This document shows positions 59,579 to 64,000 of a DNA stretch of 64,000 nucleotides, in pieces. Origin of the DNA: Halichondria panicea (lineage: Eukaryota > Porifera > Demospongiae > Suberitida > Halichondriidae). The position numbers were made by a program, and so were the translations under genes. The first letter of the stretch is position 1. Each line of letters opens with the position of its first letter. The notes under the pieces are model-generated. The model saw only the letters and a list, made by a program, of their open reading frames with translations. It was not told where the DNA came from and made no database searches. The stretch covers positions 4,712,042 to 4,776,041 of the forward strand of contig NC_087377.1 in NCBI RefSeq assembly GCF_963675165.1, written 5' to 3'.

Positions 59579-62500
59579 CACTGTAAAAACTGGAAAGTGA
59601 CCGTCACCACCAAAAGGTAGTGAAATACCTGCCACAATAGTCACCGCAAATCGACTGGTGACCTTCACCACTTTTTCAAATCACTACATTTAAGTAGTGA
59701 CGATCACTACATTTAGGTAGTGAACATCACCAGAGCTAGTAAAAATCACTATACAAAAATTCTGAAAATGTGCACAGAAAATTATAACAAGCATTATGCT
59801 TAGCTACTAGCCTAACATAATTATAATAATAACAGTGTCTAATGGCTTGAGTTGATCATCAGTTCTTGGCTGTCTTTACATCCCAACCTCCTCCCTCCTC
59901 CTGTATATGCATGAAGAAGAAAGTATGTTTATTTTATTGACGAATAATAGACAAATATAAAGTCATAATAATTAATTATGTAGGTTGGAAGTGTGTACAA
60001 ATTAGATTATGTGCCGGGGGATATCGCATGATTAACAAAAAAACTTTTGCATACCTACTGAGCTTCATTATACGTGCATACGTACCGGTAAACCACGTTT
60101 ACGTTTTCGTTGGGTAATTACCTGCTATGTTACATAAGCCAAATAAAGTAATCCATGATGTCACAAATACTGGAGTATGCGTGAAGCTGAGCCAATTATA
60201 GCTACAGAAAATAGCAGGCACAATTATGTTTACAAGAAGAAGGATCGGCCCGGACTAGTGATATACCTGAACAGCACACTGGAGAGCCAGGGAGACTATG
60301 CAAATTCTATATAGAGCAGTAATCTTAGGAATCAATTATTGTGAGCAGAACAATAACTTTTGGAAGAACTGCTGTACTGCAAGCCTTGTCAGAACAATTA
60401 ATAGCTTGCTATAAATAATTCAAAATAAATGTTAACAATGGGTCTGCCTAAAACTCTGAAGAGGAACAGCTATATATACAACTTGCTATCATAATCATAC
60501 TGAAAATTAAGGTCAATGTGCTATATACAGGTGGCAGATTCAATTGCATACCATAATTATTAATTTTGCGTGATCAGAGGCCGCGGTTACTTATTTTCCT
60601 GGCAAAAGATGCTACAATTTGTAAGGCCAATGTTTAAATTCAGGTACAGTTTTCTTTCATCTGCACACATTCAAACTCAGCCATGGGACAGTCTCTTAAC
60701 TAAAGCACTAGCGATCTGCTACCAAGCTAACTGGCACATATAGATACCGTGCAGTATCAATATGCAGTATCAATAAGCATGGCTCCCACTGCAAATATGT
60801 CTCAGTGAGGGTCAAAGTTCACTGAGGCTACCAATAAAGATGCAATTGAGATCCTACTATTCAACCTTTATAATTGTAAGAGCGGCCTCTGATCAAGCAT
60901 AATTTATATACATGCAGATTAGGGGGTGTTTAGTAACCAAACAAATCTAGTAACAACAATTCTACAAATCTTTTGCTGACTTTATATAGGCTAAGTACAA
61001 AGATGTGATACGAAGAGAGGTTGAAGTAAGACAATTATTTTTTTGGAACAGTTACACTGTCTTGTGTGCAAAAGTAGGACTAACAGAACGAGTGTTGCAA
61101 GCGTGCGCTTGCTAATGCCTCTGCCAGACAGACAGACAGACAGACAGACACACACACACAGTCAGCTTTACCGTATCCCTCGTGCGGCTACGCCTCGAGG
61201 CATAACTAACATATTAATCACTGACAACAAATTGTGGCAATACGGCAGCAGCACATACCTTGATTTATGCCTATACTTTAGGGTGTCCAGTAGTATAGTT
61301 GCTCCACACGTTGTTTTTTTACTTCATATCCTGCAAGTCAATTACAACAGTTACTGAACGCAATAAAGTGTGTAACAACAATAACAGTATAAATAAACAG
61401 CAGGTGCTGATGCCTTGGTGGGTGTGTCAAAACTATTGTCCACTATTTATGGCAGTAAACCTCCGAAGACGAGGGCGAAGTCTCGAGGCCAAGGATGATT
61501 TAATGTTACCATAAATTTTATAATTATAATTATACCCACTGAAATGAAAAATGCTTGCTGTATACCTAAGCTAACTCACCTTGCAAGGACTAGTAAACAG
61601 TCTTAAAAACTATTGAAAATGAACAAAAAGCTTGTGTGTATATAGCTTGTATAGCCAGTGCTAAACTTCTAGCGCTACGCTCTAACTTGTCCATGTGTGT
61701 AACGAGCCTACCCATCTGTCCTGCCATTGCTAACTTATTTTTGGCTCTTTGTGTATATAGATCTAACAAAATCAGTGCGCCCTTAAGGCAACGGAGTTAT
61801 GTTAGTGAAACTACACCCAGTTGCTATGATACAAACCCCAAGCGGGACATAAAGCTACTAGCTATTGCTATAAATACATCATGATGACATGATTGCTGCG
61901 ACACTTAAAGAGAAAACACTACATGCAACGGCATTCCAAGTATTAGAGCAAAATTACCCATAACTCGGGAACGATGCTATAGAGCTTTTACATTATACTT
62001 GCACTTCGTGCTCATTGGAACAGCTATGGCAATATACACACAGACAGACAGTCACATACACACACAAACACAACTACTGTTATGTCGCTCATCTGTATAT
62101 GTATATGCTTGATCAGAGGCTGTGCATGGCTACTAAATGTTACAAAGGAGGCTACAATTCGAGAGAGCCCATTGTTCAAGAGAGGTGTTTATTAGCCCTA
62201 GCTAATAAGTAACTATATGTATGCCACAAGAAAGTCTTCTAAAAGCACTACTTAAACAAGCTGCTACCCTAGCTAGCTGCTACCGTAGATACCAATCAAC
62301 CATGTGCAGAGACATAGCTACTATTTGAATGCGGCCTTCAAGCATATAACGGCAATTAAGCTGCAACCGTAGATACCAGTATTAATATGGCTGCCAAGTG
62401 CAGAGACATAGCCTCAAAGTTCACTGAGGCTACTATTTGAGACCAGCTTCTATTGAAGACTACTTTATACGTATAAGCATCAGTAGTTCGAATTCTACAA

Positions 62501-64000
62501 ATTTTGCTGCATTAAAAAAAGAACAAAAGAGGATGGATGATTTTAGGATGGACGATTATTGTGAGAGTACAGGAATGTAAGCCCTACAATGCTGAGAGGG
62601 TTAGCCTGGAGGTATTACAATGTGAAGTCCCTATTTTGCTTCTGAACTAGTATAATTAATTAACTCACTTGTGTTGTGCATGCTGAATGAAGCTTAGGGC
62701 AATGGGCTTTAATTGGTCTCCCCTTCGTTTAAGCCCTATTAAATGAGAAGTGTTTACTTGCACTTTGCTTGTCCTTCATGAGAAATTCGGTTCTGCATAA
62801 AATATTAATTTAAACTGTGCAGCATGTTGAGGAACTTACCTAGTTACACAGTTTTGTCAAACAACTCTCAAAGCGTTCTCTAAAAGCTCCACTTGTCTGC
62901 TTCTACTCCAGCAAATAAATTATTGTTGATGTGCAGCTGCAGATTTGCAGCTGCATAATTGCACGTGCCCTTATTTGGTCATAGGTCTATTCAACAAACA
63001 AGAGCGCGCAAGGATTATTCTGAGGATATGGATATGGAAGGAGCTAGCTAGCTAGCAAGCTATCTAGATCTTCCTATTACAGTTCAATTCAGTGACAAGG
63101 AAAGGCATTTGGCAGTCTTATATTGCTGCTACCAAAGGATAAGGAATAGTAGTGTGTGGATGAATAACAATTTCAGTGTTGAATCATGTAGCTTAGATAT
63201 TGATGTCGTGTAACATCTTATAGTAAAAGCATTCCATGAACTGTTTTACTGAGGCAATTATGGTTAACAGTAAGCCGGGTTGCGTGTTGACTATGTCTTG
63301 GTGACTCAGTTTCTGTAAAATAGACCACTAAATCTAGATCTACCTGGTACGGGTTAGCAGTAAGTCGTGTTGCGTGTTGATCGGCCAGGTACAGAAACCT
63401 CTTTTCAAAGATGTTACACAATTAATACATAGCTTCAACTAGTAATTGTATTTGTAAATTCGTGTGAATCAATTGTTAATTAGTAAAATCTTATTGTGTA
63501 CTGGCCTTAATAATACGAATGCAGATATGCCATTGTAACTGTTCAAGCTAGCAGTAACGTTATACGTCTATGGATTGATAATCTCATGCTTCTCTTTCAT
63601 TGCAGAATATGGAATGCTGCTCAGGCAAAAAAGCTTAGTGAGATATCAGGGCACCTGCACCATGGGGCCTCTTTGCAGCCTTTATACTTAGCCAGCAAAC
63701 TAGATCCATCAAGCATCTGCCTGAGTTTGTCACTCCCTTAGATTTAACGGCATAATTATTATTGATACTGATTGCCTTAAAGTTACAACTAAAGCTTACG
63801 TCTGTACCTGTGGGGAGTGGTCGGGAATAGTGTATTATTTATGTCCCAGTTTGTCATCATTGCCAGTTTGTCATCATTGTTAGGGGAGGAGCAATTGTAA
63901 TAATAAATAATTATGTACTGCAAATTGTGTACTGCAATGTTAGGTAAACTTCATGTTGTTTCAACTTTACAGTCAGTGCATGGTGGATATTAAAAAGACA
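59579..64000. mobile_element. Nested non-autonomous CACTA-like element, copy B, cut by the window end
   Basis: Starts CACTGTAAAAAC after TG (59577-59578), as at 19637. It contains the single substitution seen between the two copies (C at 63133). Confidence 0.9.

Larger units (their letters stand above)
39943..64000. repeat. Copy B of the 24-kb near-identical direct repeat, truncated by the window end
   Basis: Repeats 1-24058 at offset 39,942. The repeat starts at base 39943, inside the last codons of the Roc-COR module 1 exon, and runs without visible interruption to the window end inside the nested transposon. All annotations of copy A apply here after adding 39,942. Near-complete identity points to a very recent tandem duplication or an assembly artefact. 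Two ordinary sponge haplotypes would be expected to differ far more. Confidence 0.97.
51194..64000. mobile_element. CACTA-like transposon, copy B, cut by the window end
   Basis: Same left terminus and TTG (51191-51193) as the element at 11252. The window stops inside the nested element, so the transposase C-terminus, kinase and right terminus of this copy are not visible. Confidence 0.92.

Noticed and set aside
1-64000. Interpretation as two mis-joined haplotypes
   Set aside because: Essentially no differences over 24 kb of mostly non-coding sequence is far below normal sponge heterozygosity. Duplication or same-molecule assembly overlap fits better.

Overview
The window looks like nuclear DNA of an early-branching animal, most likely a demosponge. 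Genes are split by many GT-AG introns, mostly in phase 1. Introns and spacers are AT-rich and full of small inverted-repeat transposons. The main host gene joins ankyrin, Roc-COR GTPase, Ig-like and death-fold domains, a combination typical of sponge innate-immunity or apoptosis gene families. The species assignment is inference.

The dominant large-scale fact is a direct repeat. Positions 1-24058 recur at 39943-64000 with a constant offset of 39,942 bp. I saw no indel and only one substitution (T at 23191, C at 63133), though I did not compare every base. The window therefore reads as one complete 39,942-bp unit followed by 60% of a second. This is either a very recent tandem duplication or an assembly artefact.

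Layout of the unit. 1-7789: 3' half of a Roc-COR/death-domain gene. 7790-11251: spacer with a 58-bp palindromic insertion, an isolated possible exon and a 131/151-bp minisatellite. 11252-28170: a 16.9-kb CACTA/EnSpm-like (CMC) DNA transposon with 26-bp perfect terminal inverted repeats and a TTG target duplication. It carries a minus-strand coiled-coil/basic accessory gene, a plus-strand transposase in four exons, and a minus-strand protein kinase. A second, non-autonomous CACTA-like element of 4,981 bp (19637-24617) sits inside the last transposase exon, and excising it with one TG restores the reading frame. 28174-29540: flank and a truncated non-LTR retrotransposon with a 2A-like motif and a PHD finger. 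30184 onward: 5' half of the Roc-COR gene, which runs across the unit boundary to 47731.

The complete host gene (30184-47731, 11 exons, 6,369 coding nt, in frame throughout) is predicted to encode ankyrin repeats, a short helical segment, Roc-COR module 1, Roc-COR module 2, an Ig-like domain and two death-fold domains. The two Roc-COR exons and the introns before them share collinear sequence blocks, so the double module arose by duplication inside the gene.

The most interesting system is the kinase-carrying CACTA transposon. A eukaryotic-type kinase with HND in place of the HRD motif lies between the transposase and the right terminus, together with a separate coiled-coil gene. Both transposase and kinase show one-base frame breaks at or near homopolymers, so this copy may be decaying or carry base errors.
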